64,000 bases of DNA from Viscum album (taxonomy: Eukaryota > Streptophyta > Magnoliopsida > Santalales > Viscaceae): NCBI GenBank assembly GCA_963277665.1, contig OY728157.1, forward strand, positions 371,084,067 to 371,148,066, read 5' to 3'. Of this stretch, positions 48,433 through 60,303 are shown in pieces. The translations under genes and the position numbers were made by a program. Every line of letters begins with the position of its first letter. Positions within the stretch are counted from its first letter, which is position 1. Below the pieces are notes generated by a model. The model saw nothing but the letters and a program-made list of their open reading frames with translations. It was not told the DNA's origin and did no database searches.

Positions 48433-51400
48433 TATAATGACCGAGCCTTAAAACATTTCATAATATTGAGTTTTTATTCAAGAATTAAAATTATTAAATT
48501 TTGATAAAATTTATGATATATAGTTTAAGAGAATTATTTCACAAATATCACATAAATAACCTATATATTTTAAATTGTACACATTAACATAGTATCCATG
48601 TTTATTAAAATATTTAATTTAAAAAATAAATGTTTTTAATTTTTAGGAAAAAAATTCATGAAATTAAACAATAATTCTTCAATGATCATACTTATCCTTA
48701 AAACTTATCAAAATCATATTAAAAGAGGGTATGATAAAAAAATGATAGTTAGAGAAATTAATATAACAAATATTACAATTGTTCTATTTTAAAATATTGT
48801 AATCATAAAATAGATATTTTCATTAGCATAATAAACTTTGAGACAAAAGTATCGTTTACTTACACATGAAGTCATCTTTTATGGGAAAACTCTTACGTAA
48901 AATTCGTATTAAGTAAACATAAAGATAAAAATAAAAATAATGAGTGTTTCCTAAAAAACATGAGTAACCATGAAAAACATTCTCTTACAAAACACATTTT
49001 TACCCTTAAAGGGTATAATCATTCCTTTTAAACAAAATATCCTTATCTTACCTTTTTCAATCAAATGATTTCCATGAAAAAATCCTTAGTAATCATTGAA
49101 AATCTATATAGTTTCCTTGGGAAATGATCTTAATATAACCCTTAAAAAACATTACAACTAGAATAACCAATATAGTAGTCTTAAAAAATATGACTTTGGA
49201 GAAATTAATAACTACCCAATGCATTAGAGAGATATTTTAGGACCACCGATCATCCTGAGATATATTGGGATAATTCATCATTATGAGCAATATTGGGCTC
49301 ACCCATAATCGTAAATATTCTAAAAGACCATATCATGAAAAAAATGTTAATATTTCACCTTTTCATTATAAATCCCTTAGAAAACTTTTTTAACCCATAT
49401 GAAAAATAGTTTCAGATATCCAAATATCCTTTCCATTTAAAACCCCATTTTCAATTCCAAATTACCTAGAACAAATTGAGGGGGGGGGTCATTAATGAAA
49501 TAAAACTGAAATCATAAAAAGGAATCTAAACATAAAATAATATTTTTAGTGGATGAAAAATTTATTTTTGTCATATAAATTAAAATAGAAAATTTTAATT
49601 TATTTTTATAAATAAATTCAAAATGTTATATATAAAATATATAAAAAGACTAATTTTGAAAAACACTTTACGAAATTAAAAATTTACATAAAATGTCTTT
49701 TATAGTTAATTTATTTCCATATAACTACATCCATAAAATTATTTTAAGATTATGGACATGGAATAAAATATTTTGAAATGAAATTGTTAAACTATTTAAA
49801 ATTTTATTTTAAAAGTAAAGTATCCCTCTCCTGGAGTTAAATTGTCACATATGTTCCTTATCATCTTTAACATGAAACATGTGATAATTATTTACTTTCC
49901 TAAGAATCTTTTTCAAGTTAATAATTCTTTTCATTTTATTTAATACCATTTTATATTCAATTACATAATCAAATAAGTTTATGTCAGATGTTTGGATGGT
50001 ATTCAGGTGATATGTCAAAAATGACATTGGTATGATGAAAATGGACAATGAGATTATTATTTCTTCATAACAAGAAAAATAATATTGAAATAATTATGAT
50101 TTTTATAAATTAAATATTCTTTTAAAAGCAACCATAATTATTGGTTATGAAAAATGAACTCCATTACAATCATTGAGATGTTAGGTCGTATGTACGAATG
50201 AGTAACATTTTCATTTTCAAATATCATGATGTAAAGAAATTAATTATTATATTATATTTATATTATTATCATTAATTAATAAATATAATTTAATCTATTT
50301 AAATATAAAGATATATAAATTCCATTAGAGGGAGTTTTGAGAACAAAATAACATCAGTTCATGGTGGTGATAATCCATACGTTTTCCCAAATGACATTAT
50401 AATTTTTAATGAATGGAAAGGTATGAAAAATAGAAGATATATTAATGTAAAATAATGATAAATATGTCATGAATATATTATATTCACATTAAATCAATTA
50501 TTATAACCATTCATGAGAGGCGATGATGGAAAATGAAATATATCACTATGTGGAGGTGGTAGTCCACATGTAAGCACAAACAATGTTTGCATTCCACATT
50601 GGATGGAAGAGGAGGTGGTTTGTAACAACTCATGTTTTTTGAAATATTATTTTTCCTGAGAAAGTATGTTTTATATTATATTTTACCAAATAAAACCATA
50701 TCATGTTAATAATGATCAATACATTAGTCATCTATGAATACAAATTTAAATTCCAAACATTACAACATGACAAAAAATATAAAATAGAAAAGAAAAAATG
50801 GGAAAATATAGATTGATACAATCCATTACAATAATCACCCAATGAAAACACTGTAGAAAATAATAAAAAATTTAGTAAACCAATCAAAATATTATAAAAT
50901 AAAACAATATAACCTTGGAAGTAATTATAGTGAATATTGAATGAAATAACAAAGTGGTATTTATATAGTGTAAAAGGTAATGTGACCTTATGGATTTGAC
51001 TACATTAAGAACATTGGGAAATATTAACATTTAAAAATTTCACCATTTGGCACTATACCCCTTGGAAATATTTTCAACATTATAATTGGTGTTTTATAAG
51101 TAGTAATGAAAAAAGAAAATTAATACAAAATGGAGATGTGACGGCCTCAACCAACAGAGTCTTGTTGTATGAAGCCCATTTGTGAGAACAAGGGAGGGAG
51201 GTAAAGTCACTCGGGTTTACCATAGACTAAGCACAATTTGATCTTTAAAAGGTTATTCTAGAATGAAATATCCTATGAGAGGATTTTATGTCAGTGGAAA
51301 TTATCACTCGGTCAATTTTAGTTGAGCCGCCCCATGAATAAATCATCAATTGACACCTAACCCTTAGGTCATGTGTTGGTGTTATAAGGGTTTAGGTGTA

Positions 51401-52086
51401 TATTCCTTATTTACTTAAAATATATTGCCTTTTTATAGAAAAAAAATTTATTCCATCAGTTCCATTTTATGATGATATTTTCTTAATAAAATTTACTTTA
51501 AATTGTGATGAAACTTGATAAATTAATTTTTAAACAGAAATTGTACTTTTTGGAAAAGATATGATTATATTAATAAAAAAATTTATTATGAATAATATTT
51601 TTAAAAAATAAATTGTAAGTAAAATATAAACTTATTTAAATAAAATGTATAAAATAATTATATTTTGTCTAAGGAAAATTTTAAGTGTAATCAAATTGAT
51701 TATTCCTTACAACATATTATTTGTTTTAATAATAAAAAAATTATATATAAATGTTAAAATTATAATATTATGAAAATTATTATGATAAAATAAAAATAAT
51801 TTTCTTTAAATTAGAACATTGGAATTAGGTTGGGATGAATTTATTTGAATTTTCTAAAATACATTATTTTTTCATGAATAGTAAAAATACAGTTTGAGTT
51901 TATCGGTATGTTTAATGAAATTATAATTATTTCATAATGATATAATAGTTAATTAAAAAAATCAATGTACCATAATAAGTTATTTTACAAATATATATAT
52001 TATTTTAACATATTTTAATCAATTTCCAAACAAATAAATGACTTCCCAAATTCTAAAATTGAATCTTTGAGTTTAAAAACATTACA
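48433..52086 (-). repeat. EA 5' LTR (about 3.65 kb)
   Basis: Minus-strand start TGTAATG at 52086 and end GGTCATTATA at 48433. It contains a trace of the 48 bp-type tandem repeat (about 49230-49330), three spaced motif copies (near 50165, 50350 and 50548) and a TATA-like TTATATAG near 50965. The TTTCATGAATAGTAAAA segment near 51870 is shared, in reverse, with EC. TTGTG follows at 52087-52091; its partner lies outside the window. Confidence 0.65.
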
Positions 52087-52091
52087 TTGTG

Positions 52092-52649
52092 GAACATTTT
52101 CTTTTCTAGTCAAAAATAATTAATAAAAAATGATTTTTACTTAAAGTGGATTAAAATAATGAAAAATATGTCAGAAAGTTTGACAAACATGGGAACAACC
52201 TGGGTAAGATAATGTTTTTTGATTTTCCACAACCTAGATTTCCAAGGCTAACATATGGATGTTATTAAACAAACCTGCTAATTTTTCAATAAATACCCAC
52301 CCATTTCTCTATATCCATTCACTCCCAATACATACTCCATAATATTATAGTGATTTTTATCCCAAGGTCCCCCATAATGATTCATTAATCCCCCAAGGAT
52401 TTAGTCATCAATATTTAAATGTAATTCTTCAATGTAGGGGAATTTCCCCCCTTCTATCATAAATTCAAGAATGTATTTTTATATGTCATGTAAATTATAT
52501 GATGATTATGATGATTTTTATTTGGGTGTATCTACTCAACAAATGTTGTTCACGATTTATGACATACTACATTGTACCCTACGTTCCTACATTCAAAATT
52601 CTGGCGGCATTCATCACTTCTTCAAATATTTGTTCTCTATGATCAAAAT
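52092..52649. other. Unassigned stretch between EA and EF
   Basis: About 560 bp. CAATAAATACCCACCC near 52287 slightly resembles the EE promoter region (CTATATAAACCCACCC at 31399), so it may be an LTR fragment on the plus strand. A 76-codon frame runs 52471-52701 into EF and is therefore not a gene. Nothing else was recognised. Confidence 0.35.
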
Positions 52650-54592
52650 TGTAACACCCCAAGATTTCTTAGTCTGTTATCTCTTTAAAGTATTTCGATA
52701 ACGTACACTACACGCAACACCGAGTTCGAGCGCACCCCGACTTACCAAACTAGCCATTAGAAAAAAGGTTATGAATAATATTTACCACATTTTAAATTTT
52801 ATATATCTTATATGATTTTAGCATTCATCTTTTTTTACATAATCTAAGAAAAATTGAACTTTTAAGAAAAAATAAGTATTTTTCAAAAAAGGTAGTTTTA
52901 TGACTTTTAATGGAAACCCCTTTTTAAATCCAATATTTTTCACTTTTATATATTAAATGAAGTTAAATTAAATTCATCTTTAGAAGAGGGACATAAAAAT
53001 CTTGTCAGGAAATTTTTTGGTACTTTTATGATAACATTCATATTTTTAGGAATAGTGAAAAAATACTAAATTTTAATTAAAAACGTCATTTTTAATAGAA
53101 ATAATTTACGGTGTTAAATTATAAATTTGAATGGTTTTTAAGTATAATTAGATTATATTTTTATCATGTAATATAATTTAGGTCATTGGATGCAATTTCA
53201 CATTTAAATTGGATATAAACAAGTGTCAATCTTTTTATAGTTATTATTTTATAAAAACACGTTTTTTTCGACAAAGAGATTTAATTTTAAATTATTTTTT
53301 TCCACTTATGTGTTTTGAATTCATAAAAATGGATTCCATATTTGTAATCATGAGGTTCAAATTTTGTAAATAGGTAACTTTTATTTTTATACATTATGAA
53401 TAATTATTATAGTCATATTTTATTTTCCATGGTCAAAGGGTCAATCCAGTAAATAAGGTTAAAAAATAATATTAAAATAACAGTAAACTACCCAAACACA
53501 TGTCCTAACCCTATTTTTTGACACATTAATGACCATGTTCATCCTTGGGTCGATTTTGGGACCCCATGGAGCCACATGGGAGTGATAATGACATTTTATA
53601 TGAAATAATCTAAAGTTAACACAAAAATAACAAAAAATATCTCTTTTAGTAAAATAATTTTTATATGAGGTTATATAATTGATCTATTAAACTAAAAATA
53701 ACCATTATAAAGATAATGATATTTAAAACGTCATGATATTTTATTTATAATTTTTATACTAAAAATTAATATAATTATATATGACACCATAATGAATGAG
53801 TATTTTCCTAATTAATGAAACAATCAAACAAATTATATTATAAATACTAAAATAAATATATTTTGAATGTTTTGATGCCATCCAGAAATTTTATAGGTGA
53901 ATATGAATGTTTGAGTTGATTAAATGTATTTATTTATAAGTAATAAAGTTTTTAGGGATTTAAAAAAACTAAATTATTAAATAATGTCAAAATTGACATA
54001 AATGAGTTTTGAAAACAAATACAATATTATTGGATGAAATAATAATCCTAAAAATATAAGGTTCAGGAAAAATTATTATATAATGACATGTTTATCATTA
54101 AAGGAACACTTGGGGTTATTTTGTTTGTTTATTTAATTTTTATTAACCATATATTATAATAATACAAAGAGACATGGTAAATATCAAACTATTTAAGTAA
54201 GGGTTAAATCTAAAATATAAGGTAAATATAGTGACCTAAACCTATATAAATCTTATTGGATGAGAGGTTTTAGACCCATTAACAGCTTATAATTTAAATA
54301 ATTCATTTTGGAACCATTATAAACCTAAAATTATTTTATTATAAATTAATATTTCATGATTTTCCTAAAGTGGCCCTCAACTCTCTTATAACATCCCCTT
54401 CTCTCAAATTCACACTATCAAAGCCATTGGATCATCCAAACCCTACCCAAATATCAATCCATATTTCCTCCCTTCATTCTATATGCCTTCCTCTATTCAG
54501 AAAGCCAACCTAAGGATCCCTTTTGATCAAATCAAAAGGAAGAACCCGAAGAGGAGGAGGTAAACGTACCCTCGACCAAGGAAAAGTACAAG

Positions 54593-55755
54593 GTAAGGGT
54601 TAATTCTAAAATATCTTCAATATCCGAGGTTGTTTATACATAATTATCTACTAGGACTTCTTTATAATCTACATCCGTGTTTTCTTAAAAATATATTTCA
54701 AAACATTTTTACTATTTAACTTACAATGAGTTAAAGTCATTTATACCTTTATTTGGCCTTATATGTTTTTAAAGGAATCTTTTTATCTTTTTCCAAATAA
54801 GTTACTTTTTGAATTTTTTGAAAAAATTGAGGTAAGACTGTTTTTTTAACATATATGGTGGGTGTGCCTATTTTCTGCCGTTATAATAGTGTTGAAGCTT
54901 CCCTTACAATCTTATAATAATATTTTCGAAATAAATGTTTTCTTTTATAATTATATAACTTTTAAATGATTTCAAAATAGAAAGAGATATTTCTCTCAAA
55001 TAGTTTTGATATCATGTATGTCAATATCCTTTGATAAATTTTACACTTGTTTTAAGTTGATTTATTATGATACAAATCTTCTATATTGTATTTATGGTTT
55101 TATGATACGTTTGACAATGGATGTGTTATTTTTATACCTTTCATGGTTTATGGTTAAAGTATTGACATTTTGGATGCTAGTATTAATATGAATGTTTATG
55201 TTATATTTAAACCTCTTCATAAGATGAATGTGTTAGACTAGTATGTTCCGGGTTAGGGACCAGTAAAAGTAAGCCCTCTGGGTTGGGGTCCAATTACAGC
55301 AGACCCTCTGGGTTGGAGTCCAGTTACAGAGACTCTCCATGTTAGAGTCCGGTTACAGAGGCTCTCCAGGTTGGAGCCTAGTTATAGAGGCTCTCTAGGT
55401 TGGAGTCCGTTTATAGAGGCTATCCAAGTTGGGGTCCGTTTACAGTTATAACCTAGGTCCTGACATGAGGCCTTGACATAGAAATTAAAGTCTGTCATTA
55501 TGCATTCCATCATTATGAATATGGATATTGATATTTCATTTGATTATTCAACTAGTAGAATATCCATGTGAATAAGTAAATAGAATTATTTGATTTTATC
55601 ATTGCCATATTATGCTGAATTTTATGCTCAAAACGATTTTGTTTTAGTCATATACATTTCCTTAAATGTTTGTGTTTATTAATGAATGTTTATGCTATAT
55701 TTTTATCCTTACTGAGCATATGAGCTCACCCCTTTCTATGATTTATTTTTCCCAG
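54593..55755 (+). other. Putative intron inside the EF 5' LTR
   Basis: Donor TACAAG|GTAAGG at 54593, a near-ideal plant site, and acceptor TTTTTCCCAG|GAAGCG at 55754-55755, with CCTTACTGAGC about 40 bases upstream. An alternative donor GAGGAG|GTAAAC at 54560 corresponds to the EC donor but is mutated in the right LTR. The interval is about 1.16 kb and includes the 29 bp array. Confidence 0.45.
55245..55449 (+). repeat. Minisatellite, seven units of about 29 bp, EF 5' LTR
   Basis: Unit of the type CTCTCCAGGTTGGAGTCC followed by GGTTACAGAGG. Unit starts at 55245, 55274, 55304, 55333, 55362, 55391 and 55420. 29 is not a multiple of three, so this does not encode a repeat protein. Confidence 0.85.
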
Positions 55756-55994
55756 GAAGCGAAGAAGTATATTATGACTTACATGCAGGGATAGTCTAAG
55801 GGTTATGAATGTGGTCGATGGAGACAATATTGTTTTTGTTTTTCTTTTTATAATTTGATGTAATCTTCATGTTTGTAATCTATTTTCCAAGACATCTCAA
55901 TTTATTGGTCTTTCAGGATTTGATTCCTTGTAATCATGCCAATGTATTAAAATAATGTACCAACTCTGGGCTTCTAGGGTCGGGGCATTACAGT

Positions 55995-56006
55995 TGGTAT
56001 CATAGG
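55995..56006 (+). other. EF primer binding site
   Basis: TGGTATCATAGG, two bases after the LTR, matching the initiator tRNA-Met complement except near its end. Same spacing as EC. Confidence 0.85.
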
Positions 56007-56487
56007 ACGTTTAACAATACCTGTAGAAACTAGATTCATAAAACTCTGATTAGATAACATTACCCTAAAATTGACCTTGAGGATTAGTATAGACGAACAT
56101 CCAATAATTTTTGTACTGTATAGATTTTGTGAGTTATCCTGGAAATATATCACTGTCTGGATACGAGTAGTTAGGGGCAGCTCTGGTAGAGATATACCTA
56201 GGGGTGAAACCCGAAAACACCTCTTTGAGCTAAACTCGAACAGGAACTGGTGCACGACAATGGGCTTTGCTTCACTCTAGGTTATGACATTCCCAGGGGA
56301 TAACTTAGGATAAATCTCATTTTCTTTACAAACCATTATGAAGGATTTAGTAGTAAATACTTCTTAAATAACATTTTATGATTATAGATTATATGAATAA
56401 TCTTTTCAATTTATGTTAGGTATTTTACATATTTGTAATTATGCATTGTGATTCAATAACTAACCTAGTTTATGCCATTGTTTAGAA

Positions 56488-56935
56488 ATGGAGCCTAGTA
56501 GAAGGAATGATAATTTCAATAATAAGAATGATCGAAGGATTAAGAAGTATCATATCATTCATGGTATTAAGCCAACATTTAAAAGGGAAATAGTCCCCCG
56601 CATATTATCACCATATGAAAAATAGTATCACGGGTTAATAAGGTATGTAAATAATTTTGTGAGTCAAATGGATTTGAAGGGAAGCCAGGGAAGAAAAAGA
56701 TGTTAGAGAGACAGATAGATAAAGGGAATAAGGGAAAGAAGGATTTTCCCATATGTGATAACTATATAATGAATAACCATGGTAAATGATTAAAGGGAAC
56801 CAGAGTTTGTTATAAGTGTGGAGAAAAAGGACACCAAGTACATGATTGCAAGGGTAAGAAAAAGGTTTCAAATGTATAGTGCTTCATCTGCAAAGAGTTG
56901 GGACACTACGTGAATCAATTTCCAAATCATCAGAG
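56488..56935 (+). pseudogene. gag: EF gag remnant with zinc knuckles
   Basis: An ATG at 56488 opens MEPSRRNDNFNNKNDRR, in the place of the EC gag start, but the capsid domain is largely missing. From 56808 a knuckle CYKCGEKGHQVHDC has all four ligands (C-C-H-C). After a TAG, CFICKELGHYVNQF follows with Phe in place of the last Cys. The two pieces are in different frames from the ATG. The stop between knuckles occupies the same position as the stop at 12112 in EC. No protease follows. Confidence 0.75.
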
Positions 56936-57422
56936 TATACCCCAAATGTGGTTATTGAATAATAATCAAGTTATTATACTACCAAATATGAAGAGGATTG
57001 ATTAGAAGTTCTTATGTTGTTATTAAAGTATTGTTTCATTTGGGTATTTTATTAATGATTTACAAGTTATAAGAATTATGTTGTATATAAGGATTGTATA
57101 GTAGTGAAATTTGATTAAGGACTTGAGATTGTGTTGAAACACGAAAAGTGACTCAATGGAATGTTAAAATTTTTGGAAAATACATGGTCGAAGGAAAGAA
57201 AAAACTTTAATATGGTCTTGATACTGAGGTATTGATTTTGGAATTAGAGATGATTGATTTATTATTATGTATATTATTTAAATCCTTGGAACTTTTTAAT
57301 GGTTTGTTTCTTCCATTATTGTTATAGTTTATAACATTTTTTGGATATAAAGTGTATATCCAGTATTCTATAAGAAACTAGTGACCATGAATGTAATCGA
57401 TACAGTTATATAATAATTCAGC

Positions 57423-57641
57423 ATGTTACCGTGTTTTAAAAGAAAATATGATTTAGGTATTCACATGTTACTATGTAGAAAAAATGATCTTCTTTTTGTT
57501 TACATTCCTGATAAATTTTGGGCTGTGAATTTTGATCAAATTATATTGGATAAGTCTGATGGATGGAATCGATTAATTTTGAAATTGGATACTATTGTTA
57601 AGGTAAAATCATTTCATGATTTTGTTTTTGGATTATCATAA
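57423..57641 (+). CDS. Unidentified 72-codon frame in the EF interior
   Basis: Starts MLPCFKRKYDLGIH and includes VYIPDKFWAVNFDQIILDK and SDGWNRLILKLDT. It is not like any gag or pol domain I know, and sits where pol should be. It could be a decayed fragment of captured sequence or simply a chance open frame. No promoter or partner gene is visible. The stretch 56940-57420 before it is also unassigned. Confidence 0.2.
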   Translation: MLPCFKRKYDLGIHMLLCRKNDLLFVYIPDKFWAVNFDQIILDKSDGWNRLILKLDTIVKVKSFHDFVFGLS

Positions 57642-57649
57642 AAAGGACA

Positions 57650-57768
57650 ACCTAGAGGTCGGGCAATAGCCCGTCGCGTCTGGCAAGGCCGTGAGACTTG
57701 AACCCGTATCCGAAGGGAGACAAGGTTTCATCATCTAACACTATCCTACATGATGTCCTAGCTTGTGT
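57650..57768 (-). mobile_element. Probable tRNA-derived SINE
   Basis: A short island richer in G+C than its surroundings. On the minus strand an A-box-like TAGGATAGTGTTAGA (57748-57734) is followed about 45 bases later by a B-box-like GGTTCAAGTCTC (57704-57693), the spacing of an internal RNA polymerase III promoter. A 5 bp hairpin CGGGCAATAGCCCG lies toward the 3' side near 57660-57673. No clear target duplication or long tail was found, so a pseudo-tRNA or other captured fragment remains possible. Confidence 0.4.
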
Positions 57769-57769
57769 A

Positions 57770-58348
57770 ATTTAGTTTTTTTAGTCTTAGAAATGAAATA
57801 TAAATTCATTTTTTTGGAACCCTTTATGATTATGTTAAATAGAATACTTTTTAATTATATTATCTTTTGGAGTGAAAGATTAGTCTGTGGTAGGAATTAG
57901 CTAAAGGATGAAACTCTACTTGTCAAGAATATGTTTTCTCTCTTATTATATGAATAAATTAATTCTTAAACATTAGGTAATAGATCTTAAAACCAAAAAT
58001 TTGATATTTAAAACATTATGATTTGTTTAACCAATGATATTTTACATCATCTTAGATTGATGGCTTTGAGGCCCTCAATTTTACACTTGTTTGGGATTGA
58101 TGACCTCAATCACTACATATAAATAGTTATGTTTTTTCTCCAATTATGTTTCTCTAGTTTCCACCACTGTTCATCTAATTGAGTTCATAATTTGGTGGGA
58201 ACATTTTTATTTCCTCTTATTAATACTAAATTTTATTAACCCAATTTTCGATATAGGTTTTCCACAAAGGTATTTTTATAATTTAACCATTTATTTTCAA
58301 AACACAATTTCAAATTGTGAGGAGGAAATTTATTTATAGGGGTGAAAA
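57770..58348 (+). other. EF interior, 3' end, no gene seen
   Basis: About 580 bp without recognisable domain, ending in GGAGGAAATTTATTTATAGGGG (58321-58342), the decayed polypurine region, then TGAAAA and the 3' LTR. All pol domains expected here are absent. Confidence 0.6.
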
Positions 58349-60089
58349 TGTAAAACCCCATTATTTTATATTCTTTTATCTTTTTAAAGTGTTTGGATAA
58401 CTTACATTACACACAATACCGAGTTCGAGCACACCACGACTTACCAAACTAGCCATTCAAAAAAGCATTTATGAATAGTATTAACCAGTTTTTAAATTTT
58501 ATATATTCTATATAATTTAAACTTTCATATTTTATGACATAATATAATAAAAATTCAACTTCTAAGATAAAAGATGTATTTTTTAAAAAATACATTTTTA
58601 TGCATTTTAAGGGCGAGCCCTTTTTAAATACAATATTTGACAATTTTATATATTGAATTTATTGAAATTAAATTCATATTTAGAAGAGTGACATAAAGAT
58701 TTAGTTTGGATAAATTTATTATACTTTTCTGATAATTTTCATATTTTGATGAATAGTTAAAAATAATAACTTTTAATTAAAAAAACGTTTTTAATATAAA
58801 TAATTTATTGTGTTAAATTATTAATTTGAATGGTTTCTAAGTATCATTAGATTATATATTTATCGTTTAATATAATTTAGTTAATTGGATGTAATGTCAA
58901 TTTTAAATTGGACATAAAGAAGTGTCATTATTTTGATAATCATTATTTCTTAAAAACACGCTTTTTGTTTTGACAACAGAAATTAATTTTAAATTAATTT
59001 CGGCAACTTCTTTATTTCGAATATGGAAAAATGGATTCCATATTTGGAATAATTAAGTCTAAATTGTGTAAATAGGTAACTTTTATTTTTATACATTATG
59101 AATAATTACTTCGGTAGATATTTTATTAATCTTGGTTAAAGGGTAAATCCTTAAAATAAGGTTAAAATATAATATTATAAAAATAATAAATTACCCTAAC
59201 ACATGTCCTAACCATTTTGGATGATTCATTTCCGACCATGTTAATCCTTGGGACGATTTTGGGTCCCCATGGAGCCACTTGGGAGTGATAATTACACTTT
59301 ATAATAAATAATCTAAAGTAAAGAAAAAATAACAAAAGAAAAGATCTTTTAGTAAAACAATTTTTATATGATGTTATATAATTGATATATTAGACTATAA
59401 AGAGTAATTAGAAATCTAACAAGATTTAAATCATAGGGAAATTTTATGAATAATTTTTAGACATAACATAAATATATTTATATATGACATAATAATGATG
59501 CATTATTTTCATAATTAATGAAACAATCAAATAAATGATATTGTAAATACGAAAATAAATATAATTTGAACGTTTTGATTCCATCCACAAATTTTATATG
59601 TGACTATGACATGTTAGGGTTGATTAAATTTATTTATTTCTAAGTAATAAATTTTTTATGACTTTAAAAAAATCAACTATTAAATAATGTGAAAATTGAC
59701 ATAAATTAGTTTTTAAAACAAATACAATATTATTGGTCGATATAATAATCCTAAAAAACTCTGGTTCATCCCAAAGACTTATATAATGATATTTGTATAA
59801 TTAATAAACCACTTGGGGTTCTGTTGGAATGTTATAGTATGTCTTTTAACCATATAATATTAAAATACAAAGAGACATGGTAAATATAAAACAATTTAAC
59901 TAAGAGTTAAATCTAAAAGATAAGATTAATATTGTGTCCTAAACGTATCTAAAAGCTATTGCTTGCGATGTTTTCGAATCATCCCCAACGTATTCATTAA
60001 AAAAATTATTTTGGAGCCATTATAAACCAAAAATGGTTTTATTATAAAATAATATTTCATGATTTCCGTAATGTGACCCTCACCTCTCT

Positions 60090-60097
60090 TATAAAAG
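60090..60097 (+). promoter_or_regulatory. TATA box of the EF 3' LTR
   Basis: TATAAAAG after CTCACCTCTCT, the same context as in EB and EC. The 5' LTR copy is mutated. Confidence 0.7.
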
Positions 60098-60303
60098 GGC
60101 ACTGACCCTTCTCTCAAATTCACACATTCAAAGTCATTTGGATCGGCCTAACCATGCCCAAATATCCACCCAACTTTCCTCCCTTCGTACTAGAGTCGTT
60201 CTTTTAGATAAAAATCCCACTTTAGGATCCTTTTTGATCAAATCAAAAGGAAAAACCCGAAGAAGAAGAGGTTAACATACCATCGTCCAAGGAAAAGTAC
60301 AAG

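Larger units (their letters stand above)
52650..55992 (+). repeat. EF 5' LTR (3343 bp)
   Basis: TGTAACACCCC to GGGGCATTACA. The TATA box is damaged (TATAACAT at 54387) while the right copy is intact. It holds possible donors at 54560 and 54593, a 29 bp tandem array at 55245-55449 and an acceptor at 55755. Confidence 0.82.

Noticed and set aside
49482..49490. Run of nine G as a polypurine tract
   Set aside because: It lies inside the EA 5' LTR and is not followed by an LTR start.
55245..55449. Regularly spaced repeats that could suggest a CRISPR array
   Set aside because: The 29 bp units are directly adjacent without spacers and lie in a plant LTR; this is a minisatellite.
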